A stretch of DNA of 28,545 nt, from assembly GCA_001247695.2 (NCBI GenBank), contig LGRX02027098.1:1-28545 (forward strand), given 5' to 3'. Source of the stretch: Cymbomonas tetramitiformis (Eukaryota; Chlorophyta; Pyramimonadophyceae; Pyramimonadales; Pyramimonadaceae). Below the pieces are notes generated by a model. That model worked only from the letters and a program-made list of their open reading frames with translations. It had not been told where the DNA came from and ran no database searches. Shown one piece after another: positions 1-8,361 of this stretch. Position numbers and translations under genes: made by a program. Position 1 is the first letter of the stretch, and every line of letters begins with the position of its first letter.

Positions 1-657
1 TACGAACCCGACGATGCTGCAAATGTTATCAATGATATTATTCAAAAAGCCGAAGAAGAAAGAGATACATATTTGAAATATAATGAAGACTTGAAAAAAT
101 GGAATTTGTTGATGGAAAAATTAAATAATAGAAATATCTTTATCGATGATATCGACCCAGAATTATTGTTAGAATTTTTGACATCAGACGGTTTCGAAAA
201 ACCCGTCCATAAATATAATGGTGAACGCCCTATATTGGCTGTTTTTGTCGATGATTGTCAATCAACGAATTTGTTTCGAACTCCTAAATTTCTGAATTTT
301 ATCACAAGACATCGACATATAGCTGATTTTGAAACCGGTGGGGCGTTAGGCGTATCATGCTTTATTTGCATTCAGAATTTCAAATCTCAGTTTGGAGGCT
401 GTCCAAGAGCGGTGAAGAATAATGCAACTTCTTTAGGAGTATTTAAAATGAAAGACAAGAAAGAATTACAAGAAATATTTGAATCATGTTCCGGAGAAAT
501 CGATGAAAAGACTTTCTATGAAGTATATGCACATGCTATCAATGAACCACATTCATTTTTGTTAATTGATTTGCATAAGAAAGATAATCATCCATCGATG
601 TTTCGAAAACGATATTCTGAATTCATAATTCCTGAAAAAATAAATCATAACTTATGA
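1..657 (+). CDS. Packaging ATPase, A32/FtsK-HerA type (5'-partial)
   Basis: Reading frame 1 is open from the first base, so the N-terminus with the Walker A loop is missing; 218 residues remain. The strand ILAVFVDDCQST has the Walker B pattern of hydrophobic residues followed by two acidic ones. It is followed by a short helix with FITRHRHI and then GVSCFICIQNFKS, which resembles the strand and sensor glutamine/asparagine of viral A32-like genome-packaging ATPases. The text after it (PRAVKNNATSLGVFKMKD) also fits that family, where the enzyme pumps DNA into a preformed capsid. A TTG at 73 is not the start, since homologous-looking coding sequence continues upstream. The stop overlaps the next gene's ATG in an ATGA junction. 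The family assignment is good; the exact subfamily is inferred. Confidence 0.8.
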   Translation, partial: YEPDDAANVINDIIQKAEEERDTYLKYNEDLKKWNLLMEKLNNRNIFIDDIDPELLLEFLTSDGFEKPVHKYNGERPILAVFVDDCQSTNLFRTPKFLNFITRHRHIADFETGGALGVSCFICIQNFKSQFGGCPRAVKNNATSLGVFKMKDKKELQEIFESCSGEIDEKTFYEVYAHAINEPHSFLLIDLHKKDNHPSMFRKRYSEFIIPEKINHNL

Positions 658-1127
658 AGAAAACATCTTGTGAACGGTGTATAGCTATTTCAAAAAGTAG
701 TGGAAATCAATGTAGAAACATGACTTGTAAATATAGTCCTTATTGTTATGTTCATAGAGTAGTAGATATAAAGGAAAGTAGTATTCCAAATTCAGGTCTT
801 GGAGTATATGCCAAAGAAGACTTGAAAAAAGATAAGTTAGTTGGTCGATACACCGTCGGCACGCAACGATTGACAATGAATGAATTACCTCCATTGAATC
901 GAAGAACACATATTTGGAAAAAGAATAATAATCTGTTTTATGATTCATCGAAAACAAATTCAGTTGCCGGTAAGTTCAATGATTGTACCCCTCAAAGTGC
1001 CAAAAGAATCAAATGCAAAAATAATGCTAAGATAAATTCTGTAGGAAATGTTCGATTAACATCAAATGTAAAAAAGAAGCAAGAGATATTTGTTTCTTAT
1101 GGGAAAGACTATTGGAAAGATAAATGA
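654..1127 (+). CDS. SET-domain protein with N-terminal Cys-rich motif
   Basis: A 157-aa protein. Residues about 6-34 hold a Cys/His-rich stretch (CERC, QCRNMTCKYSPYCYVHR) that could bind zinc. It is followed by SIPNSGLGVYAKEDLKKDKLVGRY, the typical first strands of a SET domain (GxGxxA). KFNDCTP stands where SET proteins carry the Asn/His/Cys motif, and the end, IFVSYGKDYW, matches the usual C-terminal 'E-L-x-x-x-Y-G-x-x-Y-W' signature. SET domains transfer methyl groups from SAM to lysines, so histone or virion-protein methylation is a fair guess. The domain is minimal, with no pre-SET or post-SET region beyond the Cys motif. The ATG overlaps the ATPase stop codon by four bases, suggesting co-transcription. 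Confidence 0.75.
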   Translation: MKKTSCERCIAISKSSGNQCRNMTCKYSPYCYVHRVVDIKESSIPNSGLGVYAKEDLKKDKLVGRYTVGTQRLTMNELPPLNRRTHIWKKNNNLFYDSSKTNSVAGKFNDCTPQSAKRIKCKNNAKINSVGNVRLTSNVKKKQEIFVSYGKDYWKDK

Positions 1128-1140
1128 TACAAATATTCTT

Positions 1141-1602
1141 TCAAAATTCTGGAAACAATGATTTGAATGTTTTATGAAAATGAGGGTCTGAATTCAAAAC
1201 GTCATGATAAGTCGGAGGGACCGCGTTTGGCTTTTGTTCCGTTTTTGAAACTTTGTCTTTCTTTTTTGATTTTTTGATAATCACTTGAGGTTGATGTTCA
1301 TCGTCACTTGATTCCACAACAATCACAGGTTTCTTTTTTGATTTTTTTACATATTTCTTTTCGATTATTTCCGGTTCAGATTTTTGTTCGAATTTTTCAG
1401 TAATTTCAGGTTCTTTTATCGATGATTTTATTTTATTTTGAGCAGCCTCCAACACTTTTTTGTTATCTAATTCTTTAGCAAGTTTGATATCCTTTTTGGC
1501 TTCAGAATTTTTTCTTCTTGTTTCCATAGCTTTTAATCGAGCAACTTTTAATCGTTCTAGAGTAGCCACATCAGTAATTTTTTCACCTTTCTTAAAACCC
1601 AT
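1141..1602 (-). CDS. Basic coiled-coil-like protein (conserved in element 2)
   Basis: A 153-aa, very Lys/Glu-rich protein. The ATG at 1602 (MGFKKGEKITD) is preferred over an upstream GTG because the copy in element 2 starts at the same MGFKKGEKITD. The N-terminal third is a charged helix (TLERLKVARLKAMETRRK...AKKDIKLAKELDNKK), the middle is KKSKKK-rich with a SSDDE acidic patch, and the last 25 residues (PPTYHDVLNSDPHFHKTFKSLFP) are conserved and probably form a short folded or docking segment. PPTYHDVL contains a PPxY-like motif, which in other viruses recruits WW-domain proteins; here that is only a resemblance. It is transcribed against its neighbours. Function unknown; nucleic-acid binding or virion-core packing is possible. 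Confidence 0.7.
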   Translation of the reverse strand: MGFKKGEKITDVATLERLKVARLKAMETRRKNSEAKKDIKLAKELDNKKVLEAAQNKIKSSIKEPEITEKFEQKSEPEIIEKKYVKKSKKKPVIVVESSDDEHQPQVIIKKSKKKDKVSKTEQKPNAVPPTYHDVLNSDPHFHKTFKSLFPEF

Positions 1603-1615
1603 ATTAGAATACACA

Positions 1616-1630
1616 AGAAAATAATTTTCT
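1616..1630. promoter_or_regulatory. Conserved 15-bp palindrome upstream of the coiled-coil gene
   Basis: AGAAAATAATTTTCT is a perfect inverted repeat around a central A. It starts 14 bases beyond the ATG of the reverse-strand gene, and the identical palindrome stands at the same distance from the homologous gene in element 2 (15135-15149), although the surrounding bases differ. It could be a core promoter or an operator. Confidence 0.5.
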
Positions 1631-1679
1631 AATCATTACCTATCATTTCTATCAATTTTTAATGACTTTGATTTAAATT

Positions 1680-1733
1680 CTAACTCTAACTCTAACTTTA
1701 ACTCTTACTCTAACTTTAACTCTAACTCTAACT
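1680..1733. repeat. (TTAGAG)n-like hexamer microsatellite
   Basis: About nine imperfect units of CTAACT (TTAGAG-phase on the reverse strand), some with TTAACT or CTTACT. It lies between the divergent genes at 1141-1602 and 1760-1948. The matching spacer in element 2 has no such array. It resembles a telomere-type hexamer but is short and internal. Confidence 0.8.
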
Positions 1734-1759
1734 AGAAAATAAAATCAGTTTAATGTATA

Positions 1760-1948
1760 ATGTTTGAAATAAATACGTGTGATGTCTTTCAATTTGGGAC
1801 AATTATCGTTGCTTTAATTCATGCTATAGGATATAATATGAGACGGTCTCGATGTAAACAATTAGATTGTCTTTGTATAAAGTGCGAAAGAGATATCATG
1901 AATTCAAAAGAATTAAGTATTGATAAAAATGTGTTTGAATCTGCTTAA
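1760..1948 (+). CDS. Small membrane/Cys-rich peptide
   Basis: A 62-aa ORF with an ATG start. Residues about 10-25 (VFQFGTIIVALIHAIGY) form one hydrophobic segment that could span a membrane. It is followed by a basic stop-transfer-like RRSRCK and a Cys cluster (C-x4-C-x-C-x2-C in CKQLDCLCIKC). I do not recognise the family. It takes the position that element 2 fills with a DNA methyltransferase gene. The 3' end contains the TTAAAGA motif that precedes the next gene. Its small size leaves some doubt that it is expressed. Confidence 0.5.
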   Translation: MFEINTCDVFQFGTIIVALIHAIGYNMRRSRCKQLDCLCIKCERDIMNSKELSIDKNVFESA

Positions 1949-1951
1949 AGA
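1945..1951 (+). promoter_or_regulatory. TTAAAGA motif (candidate promoter)
   Basis: TTAAAGA followed by AT-rich sequence, 29 bases before the ATG at 1974. The same heptamer, with at most one mismatch, precedes the genes at 2353, 8669, 9256, 16347 and the reverse-strand gene starting at 23247. Confidence 0.45.
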
Positions 1952-1973
1952 TTATAAGTTCTATATTATAACA

Positions 1974-2306
1974 ATGAGTGAAATTGATACACATTCTCCT
2001 AAGTATACGAAGGTTACTTCTAAGAATGGTAAGGTGTATTATAAAAAGCCTTTAGATATGAATAGGAGAGACAAAGGGAAATATTATGAAGCCAACAAAC
2101 CATTGTTACAAAAGAATCTAACCTTAGACCGAATTTTGTTAAATAAAAATGTCGGTGTTTCAACGATGGAAAAGCATGGTATAGATAAAGTAAAAATTGT
2201 CGAAATATTCTCCAATAAAATCAAAGAAAATCCTGAAGACTTTGAAAAATATATGGAAATTCAAAACAAATTTTTGGAAAGGTTGAATGTAACAAAAACC
2301 ACCTAA
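1974..2306 (+). CDS. Small basic protein upstream of PolB (conserved in element 2)
   Basis: A 110-aa protein. The start is set at ATG 1974 because its element 2 homologue (15969) begins at the same place relative to the shared 'PKYTKVTSKNGKVYYKKPLD' segment. That segment looks like a small beta-hairpin module of the kind seen in short viral DNA-binding or processivity-associated proteins. The second half is helical (KIVEIFSNKIKENPEDFEKYMEIQNKFLERL). I do not recognise the family. Its constant place immediately before PolB in both elements suggests a replication or early function; a terminal protein for protein-primed replication is conceivable but untested. Confidence 0.7.
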   Translation: MSEIDTHSPKYTKVTSKNGKVYYKKPLDMNRRDKGKYYEANKPLLQKNLTLDRILLNKNVGVSTMEKHGIDKVKIVEIFSNKIKENPEDFEKYMEIQNKFLERLNVTKTT

Positions 2307-2309
2307 AGA
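2303..2309 (+). promoter_or_regulatory. CTAAAGA motif upstream of PolB (candidate promoter)
   Basis: CTAAAGA followed by a GTTACA box, about 50 bases before the PolB ATG. It has one mismatch to the TTAAAGA motif and overlaps the stop codon of the preceding gene. The PolB of element 2 has TTAAAGA and GTTACA at the equivalent place. Confidence 0.45.
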
Positions 2310-2352
2310 ATACGTTACAATTTAGTAATAAGAAATATATTGTATAATAATA

Positions 2353-5300
2353 ATGCCACCGAAAAAGTCTAATGATAAAGACAAAAAAGATGATAAAGGC
2401 AAAGCTCCATTGACCAAAGCAACGAAAACCAATCTCAAGAAAGTCAAAAACCATAGGGCCGGAAATTTGAAAGCATCAAGTTCAAGACAATTAACAAAGG
2501 AACAATGGAGTAAAATTAATCAAATTGAAAAAAAGAAAATAGACAAAGAATTTACCAAAGAAAATAAACAACAAAAATTACAATCAGAAATAAAGAAATT
2601 TGAAAAAGAAAATGAGGACTTAATAGTCCTTAATGAGTTGCTTTCTAGACAAGAATATGAAGAACAATTTACGGATAAAGACGTTACAAAAGATTTTGTC
2701 GATAAAGGTGGAAATTCCGGAGTATCTATGAAAATCAAGTTTAATAGATTTCTTAGTAAACCTTTGAATTATTGGATGAATTTGATTAATAAAAAAATTG
2801 ACCAAGCTTCGGAAGATGTAAAACATTTTCAGTTTGGTGTAAACTTTCAAGATGGTTCTTCGGAATTTTTAAGTGCAAAAAATGAAATCGAATTTTACAA
2901 AAAATTAGAAGGAATGATTCAGTCCGGAGATGATAGAGGGGCTGTGAATTTCATCACAATTTCTTTATTAAATTTCAAAAAAATTAATGGAAAGGGCCAA
3001 CCATTGTCGGTGCCAAAATCTGTGGAGGAATTGAAACAAAAAAAGAGTTGCATTACCGTCAAGGATGAACAATGTTTTGCTAAATCTTGCATAATTATGA
3101 ATTACAAAGATAAAAAAGACAATGAAGAAATAACATACAATGTCTACAATAAAATTTGCAAAAATATAAAAAATCGTTTAACAAGGGAAGCAATAATTTT
3201 AATGAAAGAATTAGAATTTAATGCTGAAAACGGTATAGGTTTTGATGACATTCATGTCTTTGAAGAAAAATTCAACAAAAATATTACAATTCACGGAATG
3301 ACTGATTTGGGTTGTACAATAATGTATCCGCCAACTAAAGAAGGTTTGCCCGACAGACCGGAATGGAATTTTGTTTATTATCATCTAAATTCAAGTATTG
3401 GACATTACGAACCAATAACAAAAATCGAAGCATTTTATGGAATAGCCGACCGACCAAGGTGTTTTAAATGTAAAAGTAAATTGTGTGATTTTTCTAAAAA
3501 AGGAACCAAACCATTTATTGATTGGAAGAAAGCCATACACTGTGAAGATTGTGATATAAAATTTCCAAATCAGAAATGTTATGATTTACACAAAAAAGGG
3601 ACAGCTTGTCAACATTTCCATAGGTGCAAAGGTGAGTGTAAAAAGGTTTACGATATAAGAAAAGAACAAGAACACATTTGTGGACATGAATTTTGTCCAA
3701 ATTGTAAATTATATTGTGACATGAGAGAACATCAATGTTACATTACACCAAAGAAACCAAAAGATGTTGTTGATGAAAGTAAAATAGGATTTTTTGATTT
3801 TGAAGCATACAATGAAACAAAGCACGTAGTGAATCTGAGTGTGACACAATATTCTAATGGAGAGGAATTTATTCACAACAATATCGAAGAAGCTTGCAAA
3901 TTTTTATTTTCAAACAAACATAAAGGGTTTACTTTTATAGCACATAATGGTAGTAAGTATGATTATGTACTTATCATAGAATACATAATGACGACAATGA
4001 ATGAAATTCCTGAAACGGTGCAAAATGGTGGTAAAATAATGTATCTAAAATATCAAAACGTGACATTAATGGACAGCTACCTACATTTAACAAATCCATT
4101 AAGTAAATTCTCAAAAATATTCGATTTAAAAGGTGAGAAGAAAGGTTATTTTCCTCACAAGTTTAATACCCCTGAAAATAAAAAATATGAGGGTTTAATA
4201 CCGGACAAAATGTACTATGGATACAATCAAATGAAAGGTGATGCACGAGCGAAATTTTTGGATTGGTATTCGCAAATGAAAAACAAGAAATATCATTTTG
4301 TGATGGAAAAAGAAATATTAGATTATTGTCAAAGTGATGTAAGAATTTTACGATTAGGATGGATGGAATATAGAAAGAAAATTTTAGAAATTACAAATGA
4401 AGAAATTGACCCCACAGCCTATTTAACGATTGCATCATTGACACAAACAATTCATAGGTATTTGCATATGCCTGAAAATTCCATAGCTATTTTAAATAGT
4501 GTCATCAAAGGAAAACAACAATCATCTATAGGTGACATTTATTTGGAATATGTAAAACATTCAAATAAAATTGATAATTTAATCAAAGAATACAAAATTC
4601 CTCATTTCCATTTTGGTAACAATGAAAGACATAAATATGTAGATGGTTATGACCCTGCAACAAACACAATATATGAATTTCTCGGTGATTATTGGCATGG
4701 TAATCCAAAAACAAATGGTAAGAATATGTTTAGAAAGAATTACGCCACAAATAAAACATTTTATCAACTGTACGATGAGACCAAAAAAAGATTAGAAAAA
4801 ATTCAAAGTCTTGGGTATAACATCGAAATCATGTGGGAAAGTGATTTTAAAGAATTACAAAAAAATGACCAAAATGTTATCGATTTTGTAAATAGTTATA
4901 ACACACCTATCGTGTTCAGAGATGCTTTATTTGGCGGGAGAACCGACCCTAAAAAATTATATCACAAATGTGGAGATAATGAAACAATTAGATATGTAGA
5001 TTTTACAAGTTTGTATCCTTGGGTTTTAAAATATTGTAAATTTCCTTCAAAACATCCTACAAAAATCTATCAAGAAATTGAATTAAATGGAGTTACTAAT
5101 ATCGAACAATTCTTTGGAGTAATAAAATGCACAATAATTCCACCAAATGATTTGGGAATGGCAGTTTTACCATTGAGGAACTTGGGACATTCTAAAATGG
5201 AGAAGTTGACATTTCCTTTGACAAAAATGACTGGAACGTGGTGCACCGAAGAGGTAAAATTAGCTATAAAAAAGGGATATAAAATTGAAAAAATTCATCA

Positions 5301-6267
5301 AGTTGTACACTGGGAAAATACATCATATACTATTTTTGAAAGTTTTGTTAATACTTTTTTAAAAATAAAACAAGAGGCAAACGATTATCCTGAGTGGGTA
5401 CAAAGCGAAAAAGATAAAGATTTGTATATCAAAAAATATTTTGAAAAGGAAGGTATATTATTAGAAAAAGATAAAATATATAAAAATGAAGGATTGAGAA
5501 CTATTGCTAAATTATTTCTCAACAACTTGTGGGGTAGATATTGTTTGAAACCAAATAAAAGACAAAACAAATTCATGAATAGTGCTGAAGTATATGATAT
5601 TTTATCAGATTCAAGAAATGACAATGTTCTAATTCAGCCAATAAAAAACAAAAATGGTGATGTTAAATACCAAGTTGGTTTTAATGTATTAGGTGAATAT
5701 TCTGAAACAAACTGCACCGTTAACGAAGTTATTGGAGTGTTTACAACGGCATATGCAAGAATGAAATTATACAATTTGATGGACGATGTAGGATTTGACA
5801 ATGTACTATATCACGATACCGACTCAGTGGTATACATTGAAAATACAAGTAATAATCATATCTTCAAAGAACAACTTGGTGATTATCTTGGAGAACTGAC
5901 CGACGAGTTAGAAAATAAGACATGCATTGAATTTGTATCAACAACACCTAAATCATATTCATTAAAATTTGATAATGGAACAACAATGACTAAGGTAAAA
6001 GGATTTCCATTAAATTATGAAAATTCTCAAAGTATCAATCATGAAGAAATCAAAGATATCATTTTATGCAATCACGAAAAAATTGTGGAATTAAAATACG
6101 ATGTTCTCAGAAAACCAAGAAAAATTGATGAAAACAAACATTATGCAGCTCTTGGTATAGAAACTCGAACCGAAACAAAATCATTTTCATTAAATTATGA
6201 TAAAGGATACATTCAGTGGGACAATTTCAATATCCTACCTTGGGGACATAAAGATATTCCTTTATAA
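2353..6267 (+). CDS. polB: Protein-primed family B DNA polymerase (Polinton type)
   Basis: A 1304-aa, complete polymerase that would replicate the element. The exonuclease motifs are present: Exo I FFDFEAY (D482, E484), Exo II FIAHNGSKYD (H531, N532, D537) and Exo III YCQSDVRIL (D662). So are the polymerase motifs: A DFTSLYPW (D883), B KLFLNNLWG (K1053) and C HDTDS (D1155, D1157). These fit protein-primed B-family enzymes; I did not map the TPR insertions precisely. The first 470 residues are an extension: a Lys-rich disordered start, then a region with DEQCFAKSC, then a Cys/His-rich zone (about residues 370-465, several CxxC pairs) likely to bind zinc. The N-terminus is MPPKKSNDKDKK. The integrase starts three bases after the stop. 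All catalytic acids are present, so it is probably functional. Confidence 0.95.
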   Translation: MPPKKSNDKDKKDDKGKAPLTKATKTNLKKVKNHRAGNLKASSSRQLTKEQWSKINQIEKKKIDKEFTKENKQQKLQSEIKKFEKENEDLIVLNELLSRQEYEEQFTDKDVTKDFVDKGGNSGVSMKIKFNRFLSKPLNYWMNLINKKIDQASEDVKHFQFGVNFQDGSSEFLSAKNEIEFYKKLEGMIQSGDDRGAVNFITISLLNFKKINGKGQPLSVPKSVEELKQKKSCITVKDEQCFAKSCIIMNYKDKKDNEEITYNVYNKICKNIKNRLTREAIILMKELEFNAENGIGFDDIHVFEEKFNKNITIHGMTDLGCTIMYPPTKEGLPDRPEWNFVYYHLNSSIGHYEPITKIEAFYGIADRPRCFKCKSKLCDFSKKGTKPFIDWKKAIHCEDCDIKFPNQKCYDLHKKGTACQHFHRCKGECKKVYDIRKEQEHICGHEFCPNCKLYCDMREHQCYITPKKPKDVVDESKIGFFDFEAYNETKHVVNLSVTQYSNGEEFIHNNIEEACKFLFSNKHKGFTFIAHNGSKYDYVLIIEYIMTTMNEIPETVQNGGKIMYLKYQNVTLMDSYLHLTNPLSKFSKIFDLKGEKKGYFPHKFNTPENKKYEGLIPDKMYYGYNQMKGDARAKFLDWYSQMKNKKYHFVMEKEILDYCQSDVRILRLGWMEYRKKILEITNEEIDPTAYLTIASLTQTIHRYLHMPENSIAILNSVIKGKQQSSIGDIYLEYVKHSNKIDNLIKEYKIPHFHFGNNERHKYVDGYDPATNTIYEFLGDYWHGNPKTNGKNMFRKNYATNKTFYQLYDETKKRLEKIQSLGYNIEIMWESDFKELQKNDQNVIDFVNSYNTPIVFRDALFGGRTDPKKLYHKCGDNETIRYVDFTSLYPWVLKYCKFPSKHPTKIYQEIELNGVTNIEQFFGVIKCTIIPPNDLGMAVLPLRNLGHSKMEKLTFPLTKMTGTWCTEEVKLAIKKGYKIEKIHQVVHWENTSYTIFESFVNTFLKIKQEANDYPEWVQSEKDKDLYIKKYFEKEGILLEKDKIYKNEGLRTIAKLFLNNLWGRYCLKPNKRQNKFMNSAEVYDILSDSRNDNVLIQPIKNKNGDVKYQVGFNVLGEYSETNCTVNEVIGVFTTAYARMKLYNLMDDVGFDNVLYHDTDSVVYIENTSNNHIFKEQLGDYLGELTDELENKTCIEFVSTTPKSYSLKFDNGTTMTKVKGFPLNYENSQSINHEEIKDIILCNHEKIVELKYDVLRKPRKIDENKHYAALGIETRTETKSFSLNYDKGYIQWDNFNILPWGHKDIPL

Positions 6268-6269
6268 TA

Positions 6270-7427
6270 ATGAGCAAGTCAATCACTGAAAAACAAATAC
6301 AAGACTTTTATCTGAATCCTGAAATAGGACTAAGTGCCGTATCACCATTTACGGCCAAATTAAAATCTCTTGGTTATAAGGTCACACAAAAACAAGTTAA
6401 GGAAGCCATCGAAGCAACTGAAGTCAATCAAACATTTTCTCAAAAAAAGAAAATCAATAGAAAAGAATTATTTTCTATTTACGGTAAAGACCCTAACAAA
6501 AATTATGTTCAGGCTGATTTAGCATTTATTCCTGAATTCAAAAAACAAAATAGAGGCTACTCCGTTATATTGACGGCTATCAATATCAATACACGAAAGG
6601 CTTATGCATATCCATTGAAATCAAAAACTGTTAAAGACAAAAATAACAAAAACATTGATTCTGCTGAAGGAATAATTCCTGCTTTTAAAAAGTTAATAAA
6701 AGATTCAAAAATGAATGTATTGACTACGGACAATGGTGTAGAATTTACAAATAAATCTATGAAAAAATTATTAAAGGACAACAATATTGAGCATTATTTA
6801 AATGAAACCGAAGACCATACTACTATGGGTATGGTAGAAAGATTCAATAGAACATTAAAATTAAAATTTAAAAAAATAGAAAAAAGTAAAGACACCGTAA
6901 ACTGGATTGATTATTTGGATTCTGTTGTCAAAAATTATAATAGTACACAAAATTCTGCAAATATCGATAAATCAACTCCTGATAATATGAACCTAACAAA
7001 GACCATCAGAAATATTTTATTGAAAAGGAATAAATTGACTAAGCTTCTTGAAAAAATAGATATAAAACCGGGTGATAAAGTTAGGATTAAAATTAAAACG
7101 AAAACGTTTGATAAAGAATCTCAACGATGGTCGACAAAAATATATAAAGTAAAATCTATGAAAGGATTGAGTTATATCATCGAAGACGGTAAAGAAACTT
7201 TGGCACGTCGATATAAACCACGAGAATTATTGGAAGTCCAAGGTAACAATTCTAATAATAAGAAATCCAGTGATGAACCTACAGTTTCTGAATTAGTTTC
7301 TAAACAAAATAAAAAAGAAAGAACTCTTAAAAAAGAAGGTGTCTCATCTTCTAATCGAATATCTAAAAGGACAAGAAGTCAAAATAAAAATAATAAAGAT
7401 AATGAAACGGAAATTGATTTACGATGA
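6270..7427 (+). CDS. Retroviral-type (rve) integrase, Polinton type
   Basis: A 385-aa enzyme that would insert the element into host DNA. The catalytic triad is D83 (VQADLAF), D154 (TTDNG) and E190 (MVERFN), giving exact D,D-35-E spacing. A helical N-terminal region (residues 1-70) precedes the core. After it, about residues 265-325 (IKPGDKVRIK...LARRYKPRELLEV) resemble the SH3-like C-terminal DNA-binding domain of rve integrases, and the tail is Lys/Arg-rich and disordered, ending SKRTRSQNKNN...EIDLR. It is packed tightly after PolB and before a small conserved gene, so the three may share a transcript. A near-identical tail occurs at 9949-10218 and a full homologue at 20276-21427. Confidence 0.95.
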   Translation: MSKSITEKQIQDFYLNPEIGLSAVSPFTAKLKSLGYKVTQKQVKEAIEATEVNQTFSQKKKINRKELFSIYGKDPNKNYVQADLAFIPEFKKQNRGYSVILTAININTRKAYAYPLKSKTVKDKNNKNIDSAEGIIPAFKKLIKDSKMNVLTTDNGVEFTNKSMKKLLKDNNIEHYLNETEDHTTMGMVERFNRTLKLKFKKIEKSKDTVNWIDYLDSVVKNYNSTQNSANIDKSTPDNMNLTKTIRNILLKRNKLTKLLEKIDIKPGDKVRIKIKTKTFDKESQRWSTKIYKVKSMKGLSYIIEDGKETLARRYKPRELLEVQGNNSNNKKSSDEPTVSELVSKQNKKERTLKKEGVSSSNRISKRTRSQNKNNKDNETEIDLR

Positions 7428-7456
7428 TTTTTATCGATTGTATTATATATATTGTT

Positions 7457-7654
7457 ATGGTAAGAGCTAATCAAACACAGGCTCAACGAAGGCTGAATAA
7501 TAATGTTTATTGTGGATATAAAGACCCTTCACCGGGGAACCGTCCACTCGGAAATAAAATTCAATGTAAAGCTCGTCATCAATTAAGGCGGTATGGAAGA
7601 ATTTTAAGACCACCTCATCCTGCGGATAGAGAACAAAATAGACGAAACAATTAA
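7457..7654 (+). CDS. Small Arg-rich conserved protein
   Basis: A 65-aa basic protein starting MVRANQTQAQRRL; an in-frame ATG at 7424 is rejected because its extension is not conserved in element 2. Aligned by eye with the element 2 copy (21459-21656), 52 of 65 residues are identical, including YCGYKDP, RPLG, IQCKA, QLRR, GRILR and PHPADR. It has only two Cys, so it is not an obvious zinc finger. The high Arg content and the conserved centre suggest a DNA- or RNA-binding or virion-core protein. I do not recognise a named family. It is preceded by an AT-only TATATA stretch and sits between the integrase and the next conserved gene in both elements. Confidence 0.75.
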   Translation: MVRANQTQAQRRLNNNVYCGYKDPSPGNRPLGNKIQCKARHQLRRYGRILRPPHPADREQNRRNN

Positions 7655-7678
7655 TATATATGTAATATTATAAAATAT

Positions 7679-8326
7679 ATGAGAAAGATATTGACTGATG
7701 ATGTCGTCAAACAATATTGTCTAAATGAATTAGGCTTTAGAAATGCTGCATCTAATAAATCAATATTTCATGGATACTCTAAATTAGCTTCTAATAATTA
7801 TGCTATGACCGCACCGTCTCAAAATAGTGTTGATTTTTATAATTCTATTTCCCAAAGTCCTTTGATAAATTCAGTTGATTTGATTCAAAATTTGAAAAGA
7901 AGTGATGTCAATGTTTTTGTTCCGGGAAAATATACAAGAGCGGACAATTTACAAAGGTTTGCTGATTTAAGTGAATCTCCTGAAAAAATAGAAGAAGATT
8001 TAAGTGAATCTCCATTTCCTTTTCCATTTCCTGAAAAAGGTATTTCAACACCTGAAAATCAAGAAGAATCTGGACCTTCAAAAAGACCTATTATGAATCC
8101 TATGCATTATTCTACAATGTCCCCGTTAGGTAAACGATTATTCATGTCGAATATGCAAAATCAACCTTATTCTCCAACGCAAAGCGGACTTGTAAATTTG
8201 CTACCTTTGATGGAAGATGACAATAATAATAATGATGTTCAAATTGTAGACATTCAAAGAAAAAACCCAACCAGTCCTAATCGTAATTTTTCACCGGCTA
8301 AAACACGCTCTCGAACATCTAATTGA
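7679..8326 (+). CDS. Unknown protein MRKILTDD (conserved N-terminus, disordered C-terminus)
   Basis: A 215-aa protein. Residues 1-100 are strongly conserved in the element 2 copy (21687-22145): DDVVKQYCLNELGFRNAASNKSIF, NSVDFYNSIS, and the YTRADNLQRFADLS box. The rest is low-complexity, with a tandem DLSESP duplication and FPFPFPEK, then a proline/asparagine-rich tail ending SPAKTRSRTSN. The folded part is short, and the tail resembles a linker or packaging tail. I do not recognise the family. In Polinton-like viruses this kind of gene near the integrase may be structural, but that is a guess. It is preceded by TATATA-type sequence. Confidence 0.7.
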   Translation: MRKILTDDVVKQYCLNELGFRNAASNKSIFHGYSKLASNNYAMTAPSQNSVDFYNSISQSPLINSVDLIQNLKRSDVNVFVPGKYTRADNLQRFADLSESPEKIEEDLSESPFPFPFPEKGISTPENQEESGPSKRPIMNPMHYSTMSPLGKRLFMSNMQNQPYSPTQSGLVNLLPLMEDDNNNNDVQIVDIQRKNPTSPNRNFSPAKTRSRTSN

Positions 8327-8361
8327 TGAAATAAAATATATATTATAATGTATACACATTT

